This document shows, in pieces, positions 1-11,115 of a stretch of 64,000 nt of DNA (its first letter is position 1; each line of letters begins with the position of its first letter). The DNA is taken from contig JAODUP010000042.1 in the NCBI GenBank assembly GCA_025642065.1, positions 307,501 through 371,500 of the forward strand. The letters run 5' to 3'. Made by a program: the position numbers and the translations under genes. The notes under the pieces were generated by a model. The model was not told the DNA's origin, ran no database searches, and saw only the letters and a program-made list of their open reading frames with translations. This DNA comes from Paralvinella palmiformis. Its lineage: Eukaryota; Annelida; Polychaeta; Terebellida; Alvinellidae.

Positions 1-325
1 AAGTAATAGGCAGATTAATGTCTAAAGTTGCCTTAGTACTATCATATTTAACCTCTTTCGTTTTAAGTTTACCGGTTTATTGCAATTTCATTTAAATAGG
101 AAGCCAGTATTTCACTGATATGATTATTTCTGTGCGGATTTCTTCTGCTTTGTGAAGCTTGTTGGTGTAATATTGGGTTTAGGATTCCGTCTCTTTTAAG
201 TGGGTCTTTCTACATTTTCTCATGAACAATAGGAACGTAGCAAAGAACTAGAACTATTGTTTATATTAAAAAACGCATACAGTCATGAACTCGCAAATGC
301 CCATAGAATATCCTACCAGATGCGA

Positions 326-342
326 ACACACACAGACAGACA

Positions 343-380
<38 letters not shown>
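326..380. repeat. CA/CAGA microsatellite
   Basis: A short (CAGA) stretch runs into about 17 CA units. It lies inside the Antp intron. The short open frames across it are repeat translations (HTHTHT, VCVCVC), not genes. Confidence 0.95.
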
Positions 381-381
<1 letters not shown>

Positions 382-1018
382 TATAACTGTCATAGATGTA
401 TACAATTATAAGAAATACATGAATGATGTTTGTCAATATCGTACCTTTATTTAATAACAAGGTGCTATTAATGCATAAAAAACAAACCGTATGTTTACGT
501 GATGTAATTATCCTTCATCAATCATCGCTTATGAACGCTGATCAAACAGACCTATAATTAATGAAGTTACCTTGACAGCATCCATTATTGACCATGACCC
601 TGTTGCTTACTCGGGCTGGCCTTGACCCGACCTCGGAGTTCAATTGGTGCCGCTAGGCGGAGCCACGAGCGATATTTGCGGTTGGGTTGAGGGTGGCTTC
701 TATGGCTGGTTTCAGAAATAGATCTCCACTCAGTTAGTCACACACACACACACACACGCGCACATACACATATGGACGCATACCGATGCGCATGGCTTGG
801 AACGCACTCACAAAGACCCGCACACACTCCCACATCCCACATGCCTCAACCCCCTCCAGACACCCCCATTACTACCAGATCGAGGCTGCCCCGGGGGCCA
901 GTAGGGGCCGCTTTCAATCACATCTGGGTCTTTCTAATTACCGACAGTTTTCTACATGATAACTCTCTGTTGTCATGGAAACAAATCTATTTGGCGTATA
1001 ATTGAAGTGTACGCTGGG

Positions 1019-1310
1019 ATGAGGCGGCTCACAATCAGACAACCACAAGATTGATTGGTATCGATCTGAGATTGATGGGATCCAGGCGAACCGGAACGAG
1101 GGGCGGATCCGTGGTGGCGTAGTACCAAGAGGCGGATTTGGGATGGGGATGAGTAAGAAACATGGAGGTATGTACATAAAGTGGGAATCTGTGGTGCGAC
1201 GGTGGTAGAAGTCTTCTTTCCGGATCCATGACGAGGGGTAGATTTATAGTGGGGGTTCTGGTGAGAGGCGGATCTTTGCCGAAGCTAAGGAGAGAGGCGG
1301 ATTTATAGGA
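1019..1310 (+). repeat. Irregular GAGGCGGAT repeat
   Basis: The word gaggcgg, mostly continuing as gaggcggat, recurs near 1021, 1089 (as gaggggcggat), 1130, 1264 and 1294 with uneven spacing. A matching gagaggcggatt occurs again at 12616. It looks like a decayed tandem or dispersed repeat; no known family was recognised. Confidence 0.55.
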
Positions 1311-1556
1311 GCAGGCAGGGCAAATTGAGAAGAGGTTTTTTGACGGGCGGGAGGGGGATGAGTGGTCATTAACGAAGAGACAAATCCGCAGCTGATCTTC
1401 GGAGAAATGTGGATCCGATTGGGGGCTATGGCTGCCTGGGGGGTGTCCTTCACATAATTTGGGACCTAGGAATTGGGATTAGTAAATATAATCAGGCTAG
1501 CATATTCAGCGAATGCAGTCCCCCCACTACCACCACTAACCGACTGGGGATGTTTC

Positions 1557-1625
1557 AGAGCTACCCTGAAGGTTATTTCAGGGCCACCCTGACGGGTATT
1601 TCAGGACCGCCCTGTAGAGTATTCA
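1557..1625 (+). repeat. Three 23-bp tandem units
   Basis: Three consecutive 23-bp units (1557-1579, 1580-1602, 1603-1625) share the layout agg-cc-ccctg-a-ggtatttc with a few changes each. This is a small diverged minisatellite within the Antp intron. Confidence 0.8.
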
Positions 1626-2559
1626 CGTAATCAGGATTCGTGTTGGTTCGATTGAAGTCTTTAATTTCTTCGGCGGCAGAAAAGAATCCCCGATCACAGT
1701 TGGGACCGATTTGTTATGATCCAGATCGTGTCCGTCATGCTTAAACCGCGCTTTCCTGAGCTGGAGTGACCTTGTGGGTGGGATAAGGGTAGGGACGTGC
1801 TGCCGTCTAATGAAAATTTAAACACCCCCCGTCCCGTCTTACAACGCTCCCTTTACAACCCCACTCCCGCCCATTTTTATAAGTTTATAAATATATAAAG
1901 ACCCCCCCCCCCTCATAAACGGGCCCAGGGTGGTCACCCTGGTTCTGCGTACCCCAAAGAACAAGCTCATTTCTCACCCCGGAAGGTTTATTATATTTTG
2001 AATCCCTCCTTCAATCCCCCCCCCCATATCCCTAGTTATGCTCAAAACCACCCTATCCCAAACAGATAATGCGACTACATTTTCTAGACCTGATAATAAT
2101 AATAATAATAAAAATAATAATAATGTATATTTAATAAAGTGCCCTCACTACCAGGAATTAATCAAAGATACTGTACAGTGATGCTCCAACCCCCGAAGAA
2201 CTTCTTAGTTAACTGCCCCCCCGCCCCCAGGCTTCACCTCTTTGGCTTCTCCACCCTTCCCAAACAACTCCCCCCATATAGGCTTCACCTCTTTCCCAAC
2301 CCCACCTTTCCCATTTTGAGATACCCCCCTCTCTTTGATTCACGTGGATCCTCCTCGCCATGTAGCATAAATCATCTCACCCATCCCTACCCCGTCACAT
2401 TCACTCCCCCCCCACTCTGTCATAGCCGAACCCCCCCCGCCCTGCCAACTTTCCTTATTAGTTCTACGTCACCCAAAGATGTCCATAAACACCCCCCCAC
2501 TCTCCGGTTTATGCCCGATTTTCTTAATCAATCGCCCCCTCAAGTCCCTTGGTCAATGT

Positions 2560-3480
2560 CAATCAAATAGTAACATGTCACGTGATTCTGTAGGCCTTCC
2601 CCCAGTGTCATGTGCGCTAGTTTAGGATCTCCATACCAAGTGATCGGAACCCCCCCCCCATCCCCAGTCACGTGCTATTCTAACATCACTATAGTGTGGG
2701 CTGTACTAGGATCTAGTCGTCACATGTTTACATATTACGTGTACGACAGTCGGGTGGGGAGGGTGGGGGGTTTTGGAGAAGGGGGGGGGGCGAATATTAT
2801 GGGCTTCATTATTGTTCACCGCTCTCGAAGGGGGATATATTCCCCCCCCCCAACCGACTACACAATCATAATTAACACCTCTGCGTGTTATATCCTGGAA
2901 AATATCACGTGCTATCTTATGGTCCAGAATATATACAAACCGGAACATGAAATCGCAATAGTTATCCCTTGCACAATGATCCCTAACTCGCGTGCTACTC
3001 TAGGTGTGCCACCCTATAGGATATCTATGTCACTTGGTAGCCTAGCCTACCTCCGTCGTGTGCTACCCTAGGATATCAGTGCAAAGTGCTAGTCTACGTT
3101 ATTTTTCTCATGTTCTATCCTAGCCTCCTACGGCTACGTGCTACCGTAGAAATCGAGGTAATGTGATATATCAGGAAGTCATAAGTATCTCCTACACTGG
3201 GATTAACGTTTGATTTGATACCTGTAGACAGATTATTCAATTATTTGGGGATTTATAAGTGCTACAATTGTTCTACCCTATGGTTACCTCATTGCTATCC
3301 TTGGAACCCCCCCCCCATGTCAAGTGCTACAATGAAATGTCATAATCATGTATAAATCCCCCTTCATGATCGAGTGATACGTAAAAAAAATTCTACTACA
3401 GTCACGTGCTAGCTGTAAGCCCCCTTGACATATGCCACCCTAAGAATATCAGTCATGTGTTTATAATAATATCACAAACA
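2560..3480 (+). repeat. Degenerate TCACGTGCTA minisatellite
   Basis: Variants of tcacgtgctaccctaggat recur through about 900 bp. Exact CACGTG occurs near 2579, 2669, 2908 and 3404, and related words (gcgtgctactctagg, cgtgtgctaccctagg, tacgtgctaccgtag) lie between them. Runs of C8-C10 are interspersed. The period is irregular. CACGTG is the E-box bound by MYC/USF-type bHLH factors, so the array multiplies such sites; any function is inference. Confidence 0.6.
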
Positions 3481-4610
3481 CCCCCCCCCCTACTACCCCC
3501 TACCCACGGTTATTGATTACCCCCTCAAGCCAATCACCCCCCCCCCCACCCAGTTACCAGGGGTCAGGCAGAACTTATGAAAGCGCAAACTATACTATGA
3601 GTTCCTATGAACGAACGCCAGCAAGCGGGTGAATGATGTGGGGGGGGGTTGATTTCAAGTGTTGCTGGGTGGATTTGTGGGTGATTGGTTGCGGGTGATG
3701 AATGAGTGGGTAATGGGTGGTCGAGCCCGGATTGGGGGGCGGTGTTTTGGCGAGGTTGGGGCAGACCTTGACGAAGGCCACTCTAATTGCTAGAGTCCAA
3801 CACTAACGTGTGCGAGATAGGAGAAAGGTTCCAAGGCGAGGTTCTCTGTCGTGTTGACATGTTTGTTGAAGCGGATAGGGAAGCCCGGCGTTCTGTGGAA
3901 AATGGCCGCCTTCATCTGTGGCTTGTGTTGGCCATCAAAAGATACATCCATCTTCAATGACAGGCCAAGGTCAGCAGCGTCCCCCCATCGGTGGATGGAA
4001 GTGAGCGGGAAGCGGTTTGCGATCTGGTGGAAAACCAACGAACGGTGGTCTGGTCTGCCTGGTTCTGACCGAACTATATACTACTAGTGCGAGGGACTTG
4101 TCGGAACTTGCTCATCTGGTATGAATCATGATTGTGGGTGGATGGTGTCAATTTTGTGTGTGTGTGTGTGTGTGTTATGGAATGTACATCTGTTAGCATA
4201 AATATGTATGTATTTGTGTAATCCTTGGTACATACGTTGGTATGGTTGGTTTTAAAGTACGGTGTGTGTGTGTTTTATGTGTGTACTAGCACGCGTTCCG
4301 CGGTACCCCCTCGTTGTACAGTACATGCCACAACATGACTTATCCCATTTACCGCAATACGGAGACACACTCACTCACTCACTGCCACACTGTCTGTGAG
4401 ACCGTAACCATAATACAGTTCGCCTCCAAAAGATGAATTTTAATGATAATCCGAACAGAGAGATACATTAGACAGGTACTCCCCAATCTGTTTGTATCTA
4501 AGAGATAGCTAAACTATCAGGTTACTGACCTTTGCATTAGATAACAGATCAACACCCAACCATGGTCTATTGACAGCACTGATTAAACTGATATGTGTCA
4601 TATCAAATAA

Positions 4611-4620
4611 CCCCCCCCCC

Positions 4621-4657
<37 letters not shown>
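4611..4657. repeat. Poly-C tract joined to CA repeat
   Basis: Thirteen C residues run directly into about 17 CA units. This combination is typical of the window, which has many G or C homopolymers of 8 to 17 bases. Confidence 0.95.
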
Positions 4658-4658
<1 letters not shown>

Positions 4659-5283
4659 ATCATGGAGGGTGGGGTGTATGATGACTGCCTCCGGGTATGG
4701 CCCGGGGGGGGGGGAAGGTGACAGGTTGGAATGTCATGGGTCGCTGGTACGCGCCCGTACATCAACCACTGAGTTTTGTTTATCGCACGACATAAACACA
4801 ATTAGGTCGCAATGAACTCCCCGACAACGTGTCAAATTGACAGGAACCGGACACGATTCACTTTGTCTCTGGCGACAGCCATATATTCCGAGCTAAAAAT
4901 AAGGTTCGACATGATTTAAATCCGAACCAGACCCTCCTCCCTCTCTCTTTATCTTGGTGTCACCGAATGTTTTCGATACGAGATCTGCCAGACACGAAGA
5001 GACCAATCGACTCGTGTTGTTACGGCGTTTCTTAGCCATTTTTAATTTTGGGAAAGGCGAGATTAGGCCAGATCGGGGGTCAATCGGTACGGGACGATTT
5101 GTGAAGGTGTTTTATCGGACAGTCTGGAGAAATGAATTATTAATATCGAAACTAATTAATTATATCATAATTACCCGTCGGCAAAGAGTCAATCGATCTG
5201 AAGCGGGTCGAACGACGGTAGCTCGGTAATTGGCGGAAAATACGATTTGTAAACATTTCCTACTTTATCGCTCACTGAACGAG

Positions 5284-5942
5284 CGAATGGGCCATAAAAC
5301 GCCATTTATAGCCTCGTAACAGTAGTTCGGCGGCCATATTGTAATGGTTTATCACGTGGCTGGGTAACAACGTAAACATATCTAAGTTTTATTATTGGAA
5401 ATGCCGCTGTGGCACACTTACAACCGGTCATTAATGGAGGACGGTTCGTTGCGCATGCGCTGCCCAGTAAGATTTATAAGGTGGCGCCCCCCCAGACAAC
5501 CTGTTGCTGTGCGAGTTTTTTTTACTATCGCTGATTTGTTGGCCATTTAACGCCGTTTTATAGCGATTTTGTTGCCATTGATTGGCGGAAGCGATCGTAT
5601 TTGTTGTATTTCTGAAACCGGATCGTCTGCCAGCCATTTTTCTAACCTGATATATGGCGGGCGCCTCCAGGTGGTGGGTTTATGGGTTGTTTTGCAATTA
5701 ATTAGCCACTGTTTACTAAATGAAGAAATTAAAATGGCAATAAACATTCGTCATTGCAGCCTCAGGAAAGAAAATGTTGCTTCTTTGTCACGTGCCACGT
5801 CGAAGACCAATCACCGATCAGTATTAGCCTTCGCGCGCCAAGCCTGATTTGCCATTGGTCTAAATCGTCGACCAATCAAAACATTTTTTTCGGGTCACGT
5901 GACCATTTTGCTCCATCGACTTCGGGCCTAATTTAAGATAAT
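5284..5942 (+). promoter_or_regulatory. GCCAT/CCAAT-dense element before the Antp homeobox exon
   Basis: In about 650 bp directly upstream of the homeobox exon, GCCAT occurs at 5291, 5301, 5333, 5542, 5574, 5633 and 5851, and its complement ATGGC at 5654 and 5734. CCAAT boxes lie at 5394, 5581, 5807, 5854 and 5872 (either orientation). An NRF-1-like gcgcatgcgc sits near 5451 and a CTCF-like AGGTGGCGC at 5479-5487. GCCAT is the core bound by YY1 and its fly orthologue Pho; NF-Y binds CCAAT. The patch could be an internal promoter, enhancer or Polycomb response element. Clustering is seen; function is inferred. Confidence 0.45.
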
Positions 5943-5967
5943 ATTTCGACACGGTTTCTGACATTAA

Positions 5968-6237
<270 letters not shown>

Positions 6238-8488
6238 TTCTCTTCTACAAACAAACAAACCTCTGCACAAACATACACTCCATGTAAACAAACACACAAC
6301 AACAAAACAACAATAACAACGTAATACTCGTGCTGTCAGTGGCTCCCTCTGGGCATGTACGCTATTAGTACCTCTGTGTATGTGTATGTATCAGCGTGGG
6401 CGTACTGTAAACATATGTCTGTCCGTCTGTCTGTGTCGCATTTCTCACGGTTTTGGGGTTGCAATAACTTGTAGTAGTGGTCGTAGAACTTATATTCATA
6501 TTCGTGATCCGTTGAGTTCATGAGGGTTTTCCCTCACCCGTCTGTCCGCGCGTCTGTCGGTATGTGAGTCAGTCAGTCAGAGTCTGTCTGTCTGATTGTG
6601 TTTTGGTGAATCTGATTGGCGACTTTATTTCGATGTGTGTTTCCGTATCTGTCGTTTGATGTACTGAACATTCGTGATAGACAAAACAGAAGGCATTAGT
6701 ATTACTAATAGTATAACTATTAGTATAACAAATGGTTTAACCGCTAGTTTAACTGGCCGTATAACCAGCCAGCACCTATAGCGGCTACAGCGCCCACCTA
6801 TCAAACCAAACCAAACTCCACCCCCACCCCCCAACCCCGCATTTCAAAAACTTTGATACCCCGTCGCACCCGTACTCGCCAACTTTTAACACAACAGCAG
6901 TATATTCCTAACTAAAGTTAAAGGTGAAGATGTTCCATCAGATAACATATCTGTGTAGATGAGAAATTTATCTGCCATTGTCATTCATGGGCGTTGAGTG
7001 CTGGGGGGTTGTGACCTCGGATACGCGGTGTTGGGTGTTGTCCTTCTGGACACCCCCCACCATTTGTTTAAGATTCCAGGTCGCCCCCCCCGCACCATCC
7101 CAATTAATGCACCCCCTCCCAACTTAGCTCCTGTTATACAAGGCCATTCATTTTGTATAGATAAACCTTTCTTCGTTATTCGTATAAACATACATATATA
7201 TATATATACATAGATATCCTCCGTTCGACGACCTACCCAGGGTAAACACCTTATAGCATATAGCGCTGTCATAAATTATGCAAATTGGCGCCAGCCGCGC
7301 GCATGCGCCGCCATTTGAGGGTAATTACAATATTTATATTGGAAACGGTGTCAGGGTAAACTACGAAAGCCGTTAAGTCCACAGAGTTTGGATGACATCC
7401 AGGTCCAAAATTTTGGGGTAATTTCTCATACGGAGAACAATATTTTGTGACTGTCACTTTTTCTTATCGGTAACATTTAGCATATATTTGCATATTTTAC
7501 GAGAACCCTTGCACGCGGGGCAAGCATCACTTCGAGATTTTCCGTCGTGGTTCGTTTGTTTGTAGATATCTTGTTTGTTTACACACACAGATATACATAT
7601 ATATGCACACACACACACACACACACACATACCTATGCACGTGTACCTAGCTATACATGCACGCATATGTATGTCACGTGACTGTTGGTCATTAGCAGCC
7701 AGGTTATTGCAATTGATTCATCCCCGCTTTTATCATTTACGATGTAGAAAATTACAATTTACACCAAACTTCTGCGAGCGGCAGTTTTTATATATATAAA
7801 TGTATCTCTCTTTCTAACGTTTACACGACTAGTATTGATTGATTGATTGGTTAACGTAGAGTTCGGGCTTTGAAAGCCGTCGTGGGGGACTTTAAAAGTC
7901 AAAAACCGGAAGGGCATAGAATGCTGGGATATTTTTACACGGTTCACTGAAAGTGGATTTTTTTCCCTTCTTTATTTGTTTACGTTTCAGTTTTTTTAAA
8001 GACATTCTTGTTTTACGAAGATGATATCTTTTGTCATTTTTGTTTTAATTGTTCCGTTTCGTCGTATTTTTTCGTTCGTTTATTTACCTAGCTATTGATG
8101 TTAATGAATTGATTGTTTCTCGTTTAAAAAGATTCGTTACAGAGTTATGGGGGTCCGTGACCTTCGAACTCTTGACCTTGAAACACTTCAAAGGCCCAGT
8201 CACCTTTGACCGTTCATCGTCAAGCATTGAGCTCGTACAGCAGGGTGGAGTTGACGCGTATATGTATAAATATATGTCACGCAGACACGAAGCGCTTACG
8301 GTCTGTGCTAGATTTGAGTGGCATCCTTTGTGTTACAGAGTCTGCTTTCAATGTCAAGGTTATATTTCTGTTACGAGATTGATAATAACAGAAACCTTTT
8401 GTTTTCTAAATAGAAATAAAATTTGTATTCAGAAGCGAATATTTTACTCCATTTTTCAATTAAAAGGACTCTGTTTTTTGTAAATAAA
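6238..8488 (+). other. Putative Antp 3' UTR and downstream flank
   Basis: No coding sequence was recognised. The stretch begins with A/C-rich DNA (acaaacaaacaaacc) and contains two canonical AATAAA signals close together, at 8415-8420 and 8483-8488, which could end an Antp transcript of about 2.2 kb UTR. A POU-type ataaattatgcaaat lies at 7271-7285, an NRF-1-like gcgcatgcgcc near 7301, and a Pbx/Hox-like run of tgattgat near 7834-7850. A CA repeat is at 7606-7630. Where the transcript really ends cannot be told from sequence. Confidence 0.35.
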
Positions 8489-8546
8489 CTAAATACATAT
8501 CTATAACTCTAATATATGTGCATATATCTTTCTAATGTATTCACTT

Positions 8547-8696
8547 GATATATATATATATATATATATCAATCTCTCATTTTCCCCATTTAGTTAACTT
8601 TCTATCCATTTTCTATGGTAGATAATCCATCAAATAATTGCTGTCTCTTTTATATATATATATATATATGAGATATATATATATATATATATATAT
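8547..8696. repeat. TA arrays
   Basis: Pure TA runs occupy 8547-8570 and 8650-8696, the second interrupted once by GAG. Being self-complementary, they can extrude as hairpins. Confidence 0.95.
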
Positions 8697-8944
8697 CGCC
8701 GTCTGCTGTCATTTGTTTGACAAATGTCATCTTCTTTTTCTCTTGCTATGGTTGCCATAGTAACGTGTGTCTATTGTCGCCGCGCAGCCAGCCAGCAGAA
8801 TGTAAATATTTACATGTGGATTTTTACACTGGTCGAAGTAGAAACATGATTATTACAGGCGTCGTGTAAACTGATCCTTTAGTGATATATGTAGATGTTT
8901 CACTTGTAATGAATGATCTATTATTATAAACGGGCTCACACGGA

Positions 8945-9018
8945 CTCGGCCTACGCATATGACCAGCTCGGCCTATATAGGCTCGGCCTACCTATATGAC
9001 CAGGTCGGCCTATATAGG
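8945..9018 (+). repeat. 37-bp tandem duplication
   Basis: Two adjacent 37-bp units (8945-8981, 8982-9018), each composed of two half-units starting ctcggccta or gtcggccta, plus a partial third unit. Only a few bases differ between copies. Confidence 0.85.
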
Positions 9019-9447
9019 CTCGACCCGCATATATTATCAGCTGTTCGTTGAGATGTGTTAACTTTGTGTGTAAGGTTTAATTTTCCGAGTTTGTTTTGTT
9101 TATGTTGGAAACTTTTAATAAGTAACATACAATCTTTCTGAGTAAAGATTTTAAATATTATATATACTCATATCTATATATTCAACCACATTCATTGGTG
9201 TATTCTAACATAACTGCATTGTCTCTGTTCGGTGAAAAGGTTACAATTTATCAATATCTGTTTCTGGATTGTCGCCTATCGGGCATTTTTTTAAAGGATC
9301 TGCATATTTCTAAAACCATTTATCGCATTTCATGCACCAAAGTCCTCTTTTTCATCATGCACGCCTTTGTGTCTGGACGTTTGTGGTATTGTCGCCAGTT
9401 CGTTACCATGATTACATATATCGTCATCATAAAATATGCTTATGTTT

Positions 9448-9450
<3 letters not shown>

Positions 9451-9510
<60 letters not shown>
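9451..9510. repeat. TA array
   Basis: Sixty bases of nearly pure TA with one phase slip near 9482. A further TA array lies at 9946-9981, followed by a short TAG repeat. Confidence 0.95.
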
Positions 9511-9943
9511 CTTTATATCTGTATATGTGGAAGTGCGTCGTGAGTGTCTATTTTCTTCAAGTAGGCATTGTAGGGTTTATTGTATAATGTTTATGATGTA
9601 AAAGGCACGTGTCTTATTGGAATAGATACTGGTTTCTCCTCAACAGCAACAACAACAACTACTACAACATCATTATTGTATGGATAAAAGTGATTAAATA
9701 CAATATGACCGTCTTGTTGATGAGTGTGTACTCTGTGTCTGTGCTGTGTGAGTACTCGCTGATGATGGAGGAACGAGGATACATCATAAACAAAAACGGC
9801 TCCAAAATATACAGGTGTGTTTATTATTGTCATTGTTCAGGATTTGTTTGTCAATAGACAACGTCACAGACATAGGAAAAAAGCTTCCCGGTAATCGTAA
9901 CAAATTTATCAGTGACTTTTTGGCTTTTTATTATAATATAAGG

Positions 9944-9984
<41 letters not shown>

Positions 9985-10573
9985 GTAGTAGTATCAAAGG
10001 AACCTTTGGTCTTAACTGTCAATAACGTTATAGGGCATTAACGAGGTCAACGCTCGGAAAATCGAAGATCGTCCAATTGGAACCAGTTCTAGTTGACATG
10101 TGACCTGGTCATCTTATTATGATTAGCCTGAAGGGTCAAAACTTGACAAACTGGCACATCGGCAATTATCGTTTACAACCACAGGTCGGATGCTAGACAG
10201 ATAATAGGCGAATCAAAGTACACCCTGAAATAGGAACTAAACCATCCAAACTAACCCTCCCCCTTCTCCTCCCCGTTACTTATAAAATGTCTAGTGCGCT
10301 ATTTCCGACAAGACGTACGGTTCTCAATGTGACCTTTTCGCGCATGTCAACGTACGCCTAGCGGAAATACCTGTGCAGGTGTTATTACGGTGTCAGAGGT
10401 CACGAGATGGCTGCGAGTGAAACACATGCACTGTACGGCAGTTTTGAAGATCATCATCTGCGACATCTGGCGGGCAGATGGGTCCAGTATGGAGGAAGAA
10501 ACCGGTGCCAGTGGACGGCATCTTTGACGAGGCTTCCGGATCGTCGAGATGGTCGAACTGTAGACGATAATGC

Positions 10574-10658
10574 AATGGCCACGCACCCTGTAGAACCGAG
10601 CTTGTGTTGGGTTTTGTTAGTCATATCACAAGCCTATTCTACAGTGTACGCGGAGATT
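10574..10658 (+). ncRNA. miR-10 family microRNA precursor
   Basis: The 5' arm holds the miR-10 core accctgtagaaccgag at 10585-10600 and continues cttgtg to 10606. The 3' arm, cacaagcctattctacag onward from 10627, folds back on it. Seen pairs: gcttgtg (10600-10606) with cacaagc (10627-10633), a small internal loop, then cctgtagaa with ttctacagt apart from one C-U mismatch, then further pairs through ca/tg, cg/cg and cc/gg down to 10652-10653. The terminal loop is about 20 nt. Probable 5p product is 10584 or 10585 to 10606, with seed ACCCUGU as in miR-10; probable 3p is about 10627-10648. A CNNC word lies at 10669-10672. The precursor is on the Hox strand, 4.3 kb after the Antp stop, and could share the Antp primary transcript. 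The family regulates genes after transcription, including Hox messages in other animals. It differs from classical miR-10 at the 3' half, which looks more like miR-100 or miR-993. The subfamily is uncertain. Confidence 0.88.
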
Positions 10659-10804
10659 TGCTTAATGACGTCATTCGCCGCGTCCTTGAGGGTCACCACT
10701 GGGATAATCACGTGATGTGTGTGTGTGTGACATACCATTATTAAGATCGTTAATGAATCGTGCTGCACGATCGGAAAATTAATTACCAACGATTCAACAC
10801 CTGG

Positions 10805-11115
10805 GTTCTGTGAAAAACGCGTACACACAAGCACACACCGATAACATCACAATAACACCCACCGACGCGCGAACACACGCATAACATAACTAACACCCGC
10901 CGACGCGCACACACACATACTTAAACATACAAGCACCACATAACAAACACAGAAGCACTACATAACAGTAACACACAAGAGACACACATAAGTATATACC
11001 TACATACATACATATACACACATATATAACATATACACACGCGCGCACATCATAACATTAACACACACACAAAAACACAAGCACGGCATAACATTAATAA
11101 ACACACAGACAAACT
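10805..11115. repeat. Imperfect CA-rich repeat
   Basis: CA-rich DNA in which cataacattaacacac-like and cacccgccgacgcgcacac-like phrases recur. This indicates tandem expansion and decay of a longer unit rather than a pure dinucleotide. Confidence 0.75.

Larger units (their letters stand above)
8489..10573. other. Non-coding DNA between Antp and the miRNA
   Basis: This is AT-rich DNA with several pure TA arrays and a 37-bp tandem repeat. A 130-codon open frame spans 9195-9587, but half of it reads a TA array (YIYIYI), so it is not a credible gene. Several AGGTCA-like words (near 10046 and 10105) lie before the hairpin. Confidence 0.6.

Noticed and set aside
10407..10715. 102-codon open frame over the miRNA hairpin
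   Set aside because: It has no recognisable domain and overlaps a structure fully explained by miR-10 pairing; the frame is chance.
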